Assembly: GCA_963746265.1 (NCBI GenBank)
Contig: CAVVAM010000020.1
Location: 1 to 64,000 of the forward strand
DNA: 64,000 nt
Source: Ilumatobacter sp963746265
Lineage (GTDB): Bacteria > Actinomycetota > Acidimicrobiia > Acidimicrobiales > Ilumatobacteraceae
Direction: 5' to 3'
Shown in pieces: positions 8,443-15,967 of the stretch. Both the position numbers and the translations under genes were made by a program. The notes under the pieces were generated by a model that worked only from the letters and a program-made list of their open reading frames with translations, was not told the origin of the DNA and ran no database searches. Positions within the stretch are counted from its first letter, which is position 1. Each line of letters begins with the position of its first letter.

Positions 8443-10373
8443 CCACCGGAGAGGAAATCGTGCTGGACCGTGACTACCTCGCAGCGGGGTGGCTCGACTA
8501 CGGATACGCATCCACCGTCCACACAGCACAGGGCGTCACCTGTGATCACGTCCTCGTCGTCGGCCCGGCCGGCCCGTACCGGGAAGCGGTCTACGTGGCC
8601 ATGTCACGGGCCCGACTCTCCGCCTGGATCTACGGCACCACCACCGAGGCACTCGACCTCGCCGACCGCCACGCCACCGGCATCCCGCTACCAGGCGAGT
8701 GCGTCCTCGACCCCGAACACGACCTGATCGAGCGAATCCACGTTTCAGGCGTGAAGCAGCTCGTCTCGTCTCGGGACGCCGACGCGGCACGCATCGCAGA
8801 ACTCGCAGCTGAGGTCCCGGTCGCAACGCTGCTCGATCTGGCGCAGCGAGCGCGACATGCCGAGCGGATCGCCGCGTCGGAGGACCACATCAACCCGGCC
8901 GACCTTCGGGCGGACCTCGACCAGGCCGTGACGTTCCGCTCACACGCCGAGGCCGGCCGCCGGGTGCGGGCGCTGGATCGAGACAACGTCGGTCACGTCA
9001 TCTTGCTCGACGACACCAACGCCACCTGTGACGTCCTGTTCGTCAACGAGCAGGGCCGGTCGGCCACCCGGACGATGAAATGGAGCGAACTGGTGGTCAT
9101 CGATCAGCCCGGGCCCACCGCACTCACCGAGGAGTCCGTGGCGACACTCGATCGGCTCACCCACGACGTCGATCGGGCGGCACGAGGCTGGGCCTCGGCA
9201 CTCGCTTCCCGCGGCGTCGAGCCGGGCGACGCCGATCGCTTCCAGCGCGCCGCTCAGGTCGCGTGCGACCGTGCTGCTCACCGGCTACGTGCCGACCCAC
9301 CGGGCTGGCTCACGCACTGGCTCGGCCAACGGCCGAGCGACGGACCAGGTGCCGCCGTGTGGGACGACGCCGTCGCCCGGATCGCACGTGACCGAGCCGT
9401 CCATGAGATCGACGACACCACGCCGGGGCTTGGCCCGCAGCCACTCGATCCGACGGCGGCCGCGGTCTGGCAGGAGCTGATGCTACGAACGCTGCGTGAC
9501 CGGGTCTGGCTGACCGACCGCCAGCACGAACCACAACCCATCCGCCCGACGATGCCGCCAGCGGCGATGCACGAACGACGAGCCGAACTCCAGGCACTGA
9601 TGAACACTGCACCCGCAGACCACCGCGAACTCATCGAACGTCTCACCGCCGGCAACATCGGCTCTGCAGAAGTCCACGAGCATCTCGTCGCGGCGACCAC
9701 TGCTCAGCAAGAGCGGCGGGACTGGATCGTCGCCAACTGGCCCCACGTCGTCGAGCTCGAACAAGTCAACGCACTGATCAACACCCAACCCGCCCTCGCC
9801 CACTGGCCGATCGCGACACCACCCGCGGTCCGAGCCGTGCTCGACGCCATGGCCAGCAGCGCACCTCCCCCACCCTTGCGCGAGCAGCGCTCCCTCGCTG
9901 CGCTCGACGCGGAGGCCGCCGCCAACGACCCCGTCAGACAGGCCGAAGCCAAGGTCCGCGACCTCGACGAGCTCGCCAACCGCGCCGGTACGGACGCCGA
10001 ACGCGTTGCGGTCGACGAGGCGCTGGAGGCAGCGCGGCTCGAGCTCCGACAGGCTCGCCGGGAGCAACACATCGATGACGTCTTTGCCCGATACGGCAGT
10101 ACTCCTCACGACGACGCCGTCGAGCGACGTCGGCTCACCGTGGGCTACGACGCCCTGACCAACCCGCCCGACTGGGTCGTCGAACAGCTGCACCGGCTTC
10201 ACGACAACGGCCACCTGGGCGCTACCCGGGTCGGCGAACTGGCTACCCGGATCGCCGCCGCAGCCGCGCACCTCGACCGACACGGGCACCTCCCTGAGCA
10301 CTGGACGGCGATCGACCCTCGGCCAGCTACCCGCCCGGTACCCGTCGTCGAGATCGACGTGCCCGGGTTGTGA
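8304..10373 (+). CDS. MobF-type relaxase/helicase, C-terminal portion (after frameshift)
   Basis: This frame continues the relaxase after a one-base loss near 8302 and starts in sense with YAPGEHVILRRN. It holds the last helicase motifs, STVHTAQGVTCDHVLVV and REAVYVAMSRARL, followed by a long Arg/Ala-rich C-terminal domain rich in charged helices, as in actinobacterial TraA proteins. If expressed alone it could start at ATG 8391, but the helicase would be split. The combined product would be about 1,400 residues, the usual size of the family. Either a genuine inactivating mutation or a sequencing error; a single base decides. Confidence 0.75.
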   Translation, partial: YAPGEHVILRRNHRARHLAGGTEFAVDNGMRGQLTHIDTAGAHITLTTGEEIVLDRDYLAAGWLDYGYASTVHTAQGVTCDHVLVVGPAGPYREAVYVAMSRARLSAWIYGTTTEALDLADRHATGIPLPGECVLDPEHDLIERIHVSGVKQLVSSRDADAARIAELAAEVPVATLLDLAQRARHAERIAASEDHINPADLRADLDQAVTFRSHAEAGRRVRALDRDNVGHVILLDDTNATCDVLFVNEQGRSATRTMKWSELVVIDQPGPTALTEESVATLDRLTHDVDRAARGWASALASRGVEPGDADRFQRAAQVACDRAAHRLRADPPGWLTHWLGQRPSDGPGAAVWDDAVARIARDRAVHEIDDTTPGLGPQPLDPTAAAVWQELMLRTLRDRVWLTDRQHEPQPIRPTMPPAAMHERRAELQALMNTAPADHRELIERLTAGNIGSAEVHEHLVAATTAQQERRDWIVANWPHVVELEQVNALINTQPALAHWPIATPPAVRAVLDAMASSAPPPPLREQRSLAALDAEAAANDPVRQAEAKVRDLDELANRAGTDAERVAVDEALEAARLELRQARREQHIDDVFARYGSTPHDDAVERRRLTVGYDALTNPPDWVVEQLHRLHDNGHLGATRVGELATRIAAAAAHLDRHGHLPEHWTAIDPRPATRPVPVVEIDVPGL

Positions 10374-10428
10374 TCCGGGTAGCAAGTCGGGCGGTGATCC
10401 GTGACGTCCCTGTCGGACGATCGCCGAC

Positions 10429-10644
10429 ATGAACGAACACTCCGACAACACCCCACACGCCCACGCGCCGAGGCCTCCGCTGCTCGTCACCATCCCGCAA
10501 GCAGCAGAACTCCTCGCCGTCGGCCGATCGACCGTCTACCAACTGATCTGGGACCACGAGCTCGAACCCATCCGCATCGGCCGCAGCGTCCGCCTCACCA
10601 TCGACGACCTCGAGGACTACGTCCAACGCAAGCGCGCGGCGTGA
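10429..10644 (+). CDS. Excisionase-like HTH (MerR/Xis type) protein
   Basis: 71 residues with the helix-turn-helix of the DNA-binding excisionase family: TIPQAAELLAVGRSTVYQLI, then LEPIRIGRSVRLTIDDLEDY. Such proteins bend DNA to direct integrase towards excision, or regulate element genes. It lies 55 bases after the relaxase on the same strand and belongs with the integrase at 184 as part of one mobile element. No ribosome binding site is evident; GACGAT, seven bases before the ATG, is a weak -10 candidate. Confidence 0.85.
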   Translation: MNEHSDNTPHAHAPRPPLLVTIPQAAELLAVGRSTVYQLIWDHELEPIRIGRSVRLTIDDLEDYVQRKRAA

Positions 10645-10676
10645 TCGCGACGAGACTCTCAATCGCGCTCGGGGGG

Positions 10677-10688
10677 TATGCTGGCATA
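10677..10688 (+). promoter_or_regulatory. -10 box within inverted repeat before vapB
   Basis: TATGC-TG-GCATA is a 5-bp inverted repeat. Its left part reads TATGCT, a -10 box placed seven bases before ATG 10690, so the transcript would be leaderless. Overlap of repeat and promoter fits autorepression by the RHH antitoxin. Confidence 0.5.
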
Positions 10689-10689
10689 C

Positions 10690-10923
10690 ATGCAGCGCAC
10701 CACCGTGAAACTCCCCGACGAGCTGGACGCACGGTTGCGCCACGAAGCGCAGCGGCGCGGCGTGACGGTCTCGGAGCTCACACGTGAAGCGATCGAGACA
10801 CTGCTCGAAGCGCCACGCGGCCGCCGCAGATTGCTCGCCGCTGGCACTGGTGCGAGCGGTCACCATGACATCTCCGAGCGGATCGATGAGATCATCGCCG
10901 GCGAGGTGGCGCGATCGCACTGA
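10690..10923 (+). CDS. vapB: VapB-type ribbon-helix-helix antitoxin
   Basis: 77 residues: MQRTTVKLPDELDARLRHEA, then QRRGVTVSELTREAIETLLE, a textbook RHH (CopG/Arc) DNA-binding fold. The C-terminal part (HHDISERIDEIIAGEVARSH) would wrap the toxin. The frame could open at 10678, but ATG 10690 fits the -10 box. The stop TGA (10921-10923) overlaps the start of the PIN-domain toxin, which indicates translational coupling. It would bind the inverted repeat over its own promoter. Confidence 0.85.
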   Translation: MQRTTVKLPDELDARLRHEAQRRGVTVSELTREAIETLLEAPRGRRRLLAAGTGASGHHDISERIDEIIAGEVARSH

Positions 10924-11324
10924 TCGTCGACGCCGGCCCGCTGTACGCCTACGTCGACCGCGACGACCGACACCACGCCGAGTGCCTCGAACTGCTCGAG
11001 ACGCACCCTGGCCCGCTGATCGTGCCGACCCTCGTGATCACCGAAGTCGTGCATCTCGTGGCCACCCGCCTCGGCAGCGACGCCGAGATCCGATTCGTCG
11101 GCGACCTGGCGGCTGGCAACCTCATCGCGGAGCCGGTCGCTGCGGCTGACTGGATGCGCGTTGCCGAACTGGTCGGCCGGTATCGCGACCTCCCGCTCGG
11201 CACGGTCGACGCGTCCGTGATCAGTGCCGCCGAGCGACTGGGGACCACCGAGGTCGCCACGCTCGACCGACGACATTTCACCGTCGTGGTATCCGAACTC
11301 GGCCCACTCACTCTCCTGCCCTGA
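10920..11324 (+). CDS. vapC: VapC-type PIN-domain toxin, probable CTG start
   Basis: 134 residues of a PIN-domain ribonuclease. The acidic residues are all present: Asp4 in LIVDAGPLYAYVD, Glu in VITEVVHLVATRL, Asp in LGTVDASVISAAERL and ATLDRRHF. The first Asp lies only four codons from the only sensible start, and there is no ATG, GTG or TTG before it in frame. GAGGTGG (10903-10909) is a good ribosome binding site ten bases before CTG 10920. A start at the downstream ATG 11022 would remove the catalytic Asp and is unlikely. Toxin with its cognate antitoxin directly upstream. Confidence 0.82.
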   Translation: MIVDAGPLYAYVDRDDRHHAECLELLETHPGPLIVPTLVITEVVHLVATRLGSDAEIRFVGDLAAGNLIAEPVAAADWMRVAELVGRYRDLPLGTVDASVISAAERLGTTEVATLDRRHFTVVVSELGPLTLLP

Positions 11325-11397
11325 GAGTGAAGCGGATCCTCAGACCGAGCGCGCGAGTGACCTTCACGATGGTCGCGAAGCTCGGATTGCCGTCGGG
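11308..11397 (-). pseudogene. 3' end of an HTH addiction-module antitoxin
   Basis: The last 29 codons read DGNPSFATIVKVTRALGLRI followed by RFTLRAGE and a stop. This is the closing part of the XRE/HigA-type HTH antitoxins (NPxxxTxxKVxxALGL). Upstream the sense is lost where the IS3 transposase remnant begins, so the gene has been cut and its 5' part and toxin partner are gone. It runs convergently into vapC and overlaps its last 17 bases. Confidence 0.55.
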
Positions 11398-11401
11398 CGC
11401 A

Positions 11402-12052
11402 GGTCGAACAGCTGCCGGGCCGGCTGGAAGCTCAACAACAAGCGGATCCGGCGGCTCTGGCGCGACGAAGGCCTCCGGGTGCCGCAACGGCGACGCAAGC
11501 ATCGGCTCCTCGGGCTCGGTGTCCAGGTCGGGGCGATGTCACCGATCCGACCGAACGTGGTGTGGGCAATGGACTTCCAGTTCGACACCACCGCTGATGG
11601 CCGCCAGATCAAGATGCTCAACGTGATCGACGAGTTCACCGGCGAAGCCCTGGCCATCGAAGTCGACGGCTCCATCGACGCCGACCACGTCGTTGGGGTC
11701 CTCGACCGCCTCGCCGCACAGCGTGGAGCACCAGTGTTCGTGCGATTCGACAATGGTCCCGAGTTCGTTGCGCAGCAGTCGATGCCTGGTGCCGGTTCAA
11801 CGGCACCGGGACGACGTTCATCGACCCGGGATCGCCGCGGCAGAACGCCTGGATCGAGAGCTTCGACGGGCGGCTCCGCGACGAACTCCTCAACTCGTGG
11901 CGCTTCGACTCCCTGCTCGAAGCCCAGCTGATCACCGAAGACTGGCGCCTCGACGACAACACCAACCGACCCCACACGTTGGCCACGGCGACCTCACCCC
12001 AACCGAGTTCGCCCTACGCTGGAACCAGACCCACCAACCCCAAGCCGCGTAG
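11402..12052 (+). pseudogene. IS3-family transposase (OrfB) remnant
   Basis: Opens in mid-protein with GWKLNNKRIRRLWRDEGLRV, then the rve core NVVWAMDFQFDTTADGRQIK, NVIDEFTGEALAIEVDGSID, and FVRFDNGPEFVA. Sense moves to another frame at about 11787 (RFNGTGTTFIDPGSPRQNAW, IESFDGRLRDELLNSWRFDS) and again near 11975 (GHGDLTPTEFALRWNQTHQP). The three catalytic positions (D, D, E) are recognisable, but the N-terminus, OrfA and clear ends are missing. A dead, truncated copy. Confidence 0.82.
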
Positions 12053-12444
12053 CGACTGGACCACCAAACGGGTCCTCCTCACGTTGTCGAAGACACACAG
12101 CCTCGCTCGGAGCGTTCAGCGGACCTTCAATCCCATCCCGCCAGGACAACGTTCCCGGTCGTCACAGCTCGCGGGCACGATCACTGTTCATCCGGTGGCG
12201 GCAGGACGTCCAGATCAGGTTCACGATCGACGTGGTGGACGCTGGCCCCTCCCTGAACGCGTCACGCGATGTCGGTAGCGGGGCTGGCCGGTTGCCAGGA
12301 GGTGTTCGACCGCGGCGAGCGCTTACCCCGGCGCCGGGCCGCTGCCGACCGATCGGTCGCCAGGGTGGACTTCTGCTGGTCGGCCGATTACGGTGCCCAA
12401 CCGACTGCACGTGGGAAAATCCCGCTGCCATGTCTTCACCAGAG
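12053..12444. other. Non-coding stretch before DUF1269 gene
   Basis: About 390 bases with no supported gene; it must contain the promoter of the gene at 12457, but no clear box stands out. The left boundary is the end of the IS3 remnant. Confidence 0.4.
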
Positions 12445-12456
12445 AGGAGTGGTGCC

Positions 12457-12993
12457 ATGGGGATCTACCAAACCGACGAGGACTACGATCTGATCGTCGC
12501 CGTGTTCAACAACCGGGACAAGGCGGATGAGTTCTTCACCGTCATGAAGTCTCACGAAAGCCGCGGCTCCATCAAGATCAAGGAAGCGGCGACGATCACG
12601 CGCGAGGAGAGCGGCAAGATCAGGCTCAACAACAAGGGCTACGTCGCCGGATGGAAGGGCGGAACGATCGGGCTCGGCATCGGAATCTTGCTGGGCGGAC
12701 CCATTGGCGGCGCGGCGATCGGCGGTCTGATCGGCTTCGTCCGCGGGAAGGAACGTCGTGAACTCCGGGACACGGTCAACGAGCGGCTCGGACACAAGGA
12801 GTCGGCGATCGCGCTGATGCTCGAAGACTCGATCGATTGGGACCTCCTCCGCGAGATGGGTAACGCGTTTGATGCCGAACTGCTCCACGCCGAGCTGCGC
12901 GGCGAGTCGATGGCGAAGGTGGAGGAGCTCGCGGAGGACGAGGACGTCCAGCAGGCCATCGAAGAGGAGTTCGACGAGGTCGTCGCCGAGTAG
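12457..12993 (+). CDS. DUF1269-family membrane-associated protein
   Basis: 178 residues. The N-terminal part is a compact alpha/beta domain (YDLIVAVFNNRDKADEFFTV), followed by a Gly-rich hydrophobic segment (GGTIGLGIGILLGGPIGGAA) and an acidic C-terminus. This is the layout of DUF1269 proteins, found across actinobacteria and often stress-linked; the biochemical role is unknown. ATG 12457 is preferred over ATG 12430 because AGGAG (12445-12449) is well placed for it. A strong hairpin follows six bases after the stop. Confidence 0.82.
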   Translation: MGIYQTDEDYDLIVAVFNNRDKADEFFTVMKSHESRGSIKIKEAATITREESGKIRLNNKGYVAGWKGGTIGLGIGILLGGPIGGAAIGGLIGFVRGKERRELRDTVNERLGHKESAIALMLEDSIDWDLLREMGNAFDAELLHAELRGESMAKVEELAEDEDVQQAIEEEFDEVVAE

Positions 12994-12999
12994 CCGGCA

Positions 13000-13020
13000 C
13001 CCCGCGGGCCGACCGCGGGG
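13000..13020 (+). terminator. Hairpin after DUF1269 gene
   Basis: CCCCGCGG (13000-13007), a 5-base loop, and CCGCGGGG (13013-13020) form a perfect 8-bp stem seven bases after the stop codon. No T-tract follows, as is common for actinobacterial terminators. Confidence 0.55.
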
Positions 13021-13512
13021 AGCACTTCGACAGTTCGCCGCGCGAGGCGCCACCGTGCCGGTCGCCGGGCCGACACGCACAGACCGCCCGGAACCTCTAC
13101 ACCCGGCACGGCATGCCGTCGACGGTCAGTTGATATCGACGTCGACATCGACCCTCGCTGGTCGCGCTGACCGCTAGGTCGGCAGCGGAGGTACAACCTG
13201 ACTTTGCTGGTGCCAAACAAGCGTCGACCCGTAGGGCCCGAGTCGAGAAGCCCGCCTGGAAGATCATCGACGACAAGGGCTTTCGCGACCCACGCGCTCC
13301 CGAGTTCGACTTCGGGGGGTCTCGTTGGCGCCCCACTGGTCACCATCCCTGGCAATACGCTGTGCATGATCGGCGTGGGAACCGAGCGCGACGACGATGC
13401 CACCCCCGATCCCAACTCCGCGGTGGCGTCATTCGCGTCGGACAGTGCGACGATCAACGCGAAGGCGGTGGCGCTTCGAACGAGCAGGCGGGTTGCCCGC
13501 ACCGGCGTGACC
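13021..13512. other. Non-coding stretch holding a dispersed repeat
   Basis: About 490 bases with no gene I can support. One frame reads WKIIDDKGFRDPRAPEFDF near 13255-13310, which looks protein-like and may be a fossil of a lost gene, but it has neither start nor stop in sense. A 31-base segment at 13080 recurs at 29639. Confidence 0.4.
13080..13110 (+). repeat. Dispersed repeat, copy 1
   Basis: 31 bases, beginning CAGACCGCCCGGAACCTC, match 29639-29669 at 30 of 31 positions. Both copies lie outside genes; copy 2 adjoins an IS30 remnant. Probably footprints of the same lost mobile element. Confidence 0.6.
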
Positions 13513-14280
13513 ATGCCCACCCCACCTGCCGCGCCGAACGTCCGGGTGACCTGGATCGGGCACGCGACCACGCACGTCGACTACGGCGACTTCCGGGTGC
13601 TCACCGATCCGCTCCTGCGCCATCGGGTCGCCCATTTGCGCCGTCGGCGCGAGCTACCTGCCCCGTCGATCGTAGAGGTCGACCTCGTGTTGCTGTCACA
13701 CGCCCACATGGATCACCTCCATGTGCCGTCGTTGCGCCGGATCAGGCCGACGACTCCGGTCGTCACCCCTCGCGGCACACGTTCACTCCTGACGCGAGCC
13801 GGTTTCGAACAGATCATCGAGGTCGAGTACGGAGACCGGATCGAGGTAGGCCCAACGACGATCGACGTGGTCGACGCAGCGCATCCGACCGGCCGCGGCC
13901 CGCACAGCAAGATCACGGCGAAGCCGGTGGGGTTCGTCTTCGAAGTGGCCGGACACCGGACCTACTTCGCGGGCGATACAGACCTGTTCGACGACATGGC
14001 GTCGCTCGGGGCGATCGATGTCGCTCTCCTCCCGATCTGGGGGTGGGGGCCGTCAATCGGTTGGGGCCATCTCGATCCGGCCCGGGCAACCGAGGCCGCA
14101 GCGCTGATCGAGCCGGGGGCTGTGATCCCGATCCACTGGGGCACGTACTCGCCCGAGGACGGGCGCATCGCTCTGCCCGCCTGGCTCGACTCGCCGGCGA
14201 ACAGGTTCGTCTCGGAGATGCGGGCAGCCGGGCTCACGGATCGTCTGCAACTGCTCCAACCCGGCCAGGCACGAACATGA
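13513..14280 (+). CDS. MBL-fold metallo-hydrolase
   Basis: 255 residues of a metallo-beta-lactamase fold: VTWIGHATTHVDYGDFRVLT (the GHAT opening of the UlaG/NAPE-PLD-like branch), the metal motif LLSHAHMDHLHVPSLRR, VDAAHPTGRG, YFAGDTDLFDDM and IPIHWGTYSPED. All expected His and Asp ligands are present. The family hydrolyses esters, lactones or phosphodiesters; the substrate cannot be read from sequence. ATG 13513 is the natural start because the GHAT strand follows closely; GTG 13507 is an alternative, and the frame is open further upstream without sense. Confidence 0.85.
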   Translation: MPTPPAAPNVRVTWIGHATTHVDYGDFRVLTDPLLRHRVAHLRRRRELPAPSIVEVDLVLLSHAHMDHLHVPSLRRIRPTTPVVTPRGTRSLLTRAGFEQIIEVEYGDRIEVGPTTIDVVDAAHPTGRGPHSKITAKPVGFVFEVAGHRTYFAGDTDLFDDMASLGAIDVALLPIWGWGPSIGWGHLDPARATEAAALIEPGAVIPIHWGTYSPEDGRIALPAWLDSPANRFVSEMRAAGLTDRLQLLQPGQART

Positions 14281-14688
14281 CCGACATTGAACGGCGAGCG
14301 CGGATCAGCATCCCACGACGATACTGAAGATGCCCGGCAGCATCTTGGCGACCGACGATGCCGATCGATGATGCGAGGAGCGATTGCCGTTGTCACCCTC
14401 GCTTACCTGGTTTTAGCGCATCATGGAGCAGGAAGTCGTGCTCCTCCACTTCGAGTCGAGCGACGAGCCGAGCATCGATGGCGACGAGCAACACGGTCGA
14501 GGCCGAGGATTCCGCTCGACCAAGCGCGAGGAGCGTGACGGCGGGATCAGGGCAGTTCGTGAGTGAGCCACGGTGCAAGCGCTACCCGGTGGAATCGGCG
14601 CACGATCAACGCACGCCCGTTGCCACCGATGTCGACCAGCCCCCGGGATCGGTCCTGTGTGCAGATGTCGAAGGGTCGACGATGGCGC
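14281..14688. other. Non-coding stretch
   Basis: About 410 bases. A minus-strand frame (14393-14578) reads HRGSLTNCPDPAVTLLALGR and onward, and has some protein character, but lacks any family resemblance and a start signal. I leave it as unassigned. Confidence 0.35.
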
Positions 14689-14694
14689 TAGCGT
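14689..14694 (+). promoter_or_regulatory. -10 box (TAGCGT) for gene 14701
   Basis: TAGCGT, six bases, then GTG 14701. Same leaderless layout as other genes here. Confidence 0.45.
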
Positions 14695-14700
14695 GCGCAC

Positions 14701-14985
14701 GTGCTGATTCTGGGACTGATCCTGTTCGGGATGATGATCGGGGGTGCCGCCCAGTTGTCATCGGGCAACGACAGCCACCGCATCGACTGGGGGATCGGGC
14801 TGGTGGCGGGGCTTGCCGGCTCGTTCGTCGGGGGCCGGCTGATCAGACTCAGTGCCGGCGATGTTTTCGTCCTGCGTCCGAGTGGCATCATCGGCTCGAT
14901 TCTGGGTGCCACGATGGTGAGCTTGATCTGGCTGCGGCTCGGCTCGAACTGGCAATCCGACGCACGTCACCACCAACGATCATGA
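14701..14985 (+). CDS. GlsB/YeaQ/YmgE-like small membrane protein
   Basis: 94 residues with three hydrophobic stretches: MLILGLILFGMMIGGAAQLS, IGLVAGLAGSFVGGRLI and GIIGSILGATMVSLIWLRLG. The Gly-rich transmembrane pattern is that of the transglycosylase-associated (GlsB/YeaQ) family, small inner-membrane proteins linked to stress response with unclear function. The GTG start is supported by a -10 box placed for a leaderless transcript. The C-terminal tail is charged and short. Identification is by pattern only. Confidence 0.65.
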   Translation: MLILGLILFGMMIGGAAQLSSGNDSHRIDWGIGLVAGLAGSFVGGRLIRLSAGDVFVLRPSGIIGSILGATMVSLIWLRLGSNWQSDARHHQRS

Positions 14986-15197
14986 ACGAGGCGGAGCTCG
15001 ATCAACCCCGACGAGGGTCCGGGGCCGAGGGTGCTGAAACCTCCACGTGCGTGTGACGTGGTGGCTGGATCGCCGTCGCGTGTGGCGGGGGAGGTTGCTG
15101 TGGCGGCGGCTGACTCGCTCGGCTGTACGCTCCGGTTCCGTCTCGGCGCCCATGGTGACGATTGCCGGGCGGCACCGCCCGGCCGGGTGGCGAGCTG

Positions 15198-15689
15198 ATG
15201 TCTGAACGATTGTGGCGAGAGGCGGCGGTCATGGCCCTCTACACCGGCATCGTGGTGTTGGGCACGCTGATCGCACTCCCCGCGGACGTCAAGTCCGGTG
15301 GCCTCGGCACCGGCCATCACGATCGTTTCGTGGTGGCGCTGGTTTGGGGCCAGACCGTTGGCCTCGCATTGGCCCATTGGTTCGCGTTCACGCTGGCGGC
15401 TGCTGGGTTTCGCCGCGGCGGCCCGTGGCGTCACGACATGATCCATGGGGGGGTGGCGGTCGGCGGTGCATGCTTCGTCGCGCTCGTCACCACGATCGCA
15501 TTGCTGGTCGTCGGGGAAGGCAACGACGTGGTCGTCGCGGCATACGTATCAGGTTCGATCATCGCGATCGCCGGCTACGGGACTGCCCGCAAGGCGGGAC
15601 GCTCGGTGGTCGGATCGCTCGTGTTCGGGGCCATAGTTCTCGTCGTCGGGCTCTCGGTGGCGACGCTCAAGGCCTGGCTCGGCCACTGA
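15198..15689 (+). CDS. Four-helix integral membrane protein, unknown function
   Basis: 163 residues with four evident transmembrane helices (ALYTGIVVLGTLIALPA, LVWGQTVGLALAHWFAFTLA, GGVAVGGACFVALVTTIALL, VAAYVSGSIIAIAGYG plus VGSLVFGAIVLVVGLSVATL). No catalytic motif. The frame opens at 15162, but ATG 15198 begins the sensible protein (MSERLWREAAVMALYTG) and has GGTGGCGAG upstream. A strong inverted repeat follows directly after the stop. Family not recognised. Confidence 0.7.
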   Translation: MSERLWREAAVMALYTGIVVLGTLIALPADVKSGGLGTGHHDRFVVALVWGQTVGLALAHWFAFTLAAAGFRRGGPWRHDMIHGGVAVGGACFVALVTTIALLVVGEGNDVVVAAYVSGSIIAIAGYGTARKAGRSVVGSLVFGAIVLVVGLSVATLKAWLGH

Positions 15690-15696
15690 CCGCCAC

Positions 15697-15727
15697 AGCA
15701 CACGTGCTCTCGCGGCGCACGTGTGCT
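15697..15727 (+). terminator. Hairpin after membrane protein gene
   Basis: AGCACACGTGC (15697-15707) and GCACGTGTGCT (15717-15727) form a perfect 11-bp stem with a 9-base loop, eight bases after the stop at 15689. Probable transcription terminator. Confidence 0.65.
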
Positions 15728-15826
15728 CGTTCTTGGCCCGCCCAACTGCGAGTTCTGCCGACATTCGTCGATGTGGCATCAATCCCGCTCAGGCCAGAGA
15801 AACGTCTCATCGAACAGGGAGCAAAC

Positions 15827-15967
15827 ATGCCGACCAGGAGGCCGAACATCATGGTGTTCTGGGGTGACGACATCGGGATCACGAACCTCAGCTGCTGGAC
15901 CGATGGCTTGGTGGGTCATCGAACACCCAACATCGATCGCATTGCCGCCGAGTGGGCTCGCTTCACC
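15827..15967 (+). pseudogene. Arylsulfatase 5' stump cut by IS630-type element
   Basis: 47 codons in sense: MPTRRPNIMVFWGDDIGITN, LSCWTDGLVGHRTPNIDRIA, then AEWARFT. This is the opening of a type I sulfatase (PNIxxFxxDDxG metal motif, TPNIDRIA). The Cys/Ser nucleophile region (CTAGR), which should come about ten residues later, is replaced by the IS element. AGGGAGC is a ribosome binding site for ATG 15827. The rest of the gene is not found beyond the element, so insertion came with a deletion or rearrangement. Confidence 0.8.

Noticed and set aside
11022..11324. VapC starting at ATG 11022
   Set aside because: It would lack the first catalytic Asp and the first helix of the PIN fold.
14393..14578. 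61-codon minus-strand frame
   Set aside because: Some protein-like character but no family, start signal or promoter.
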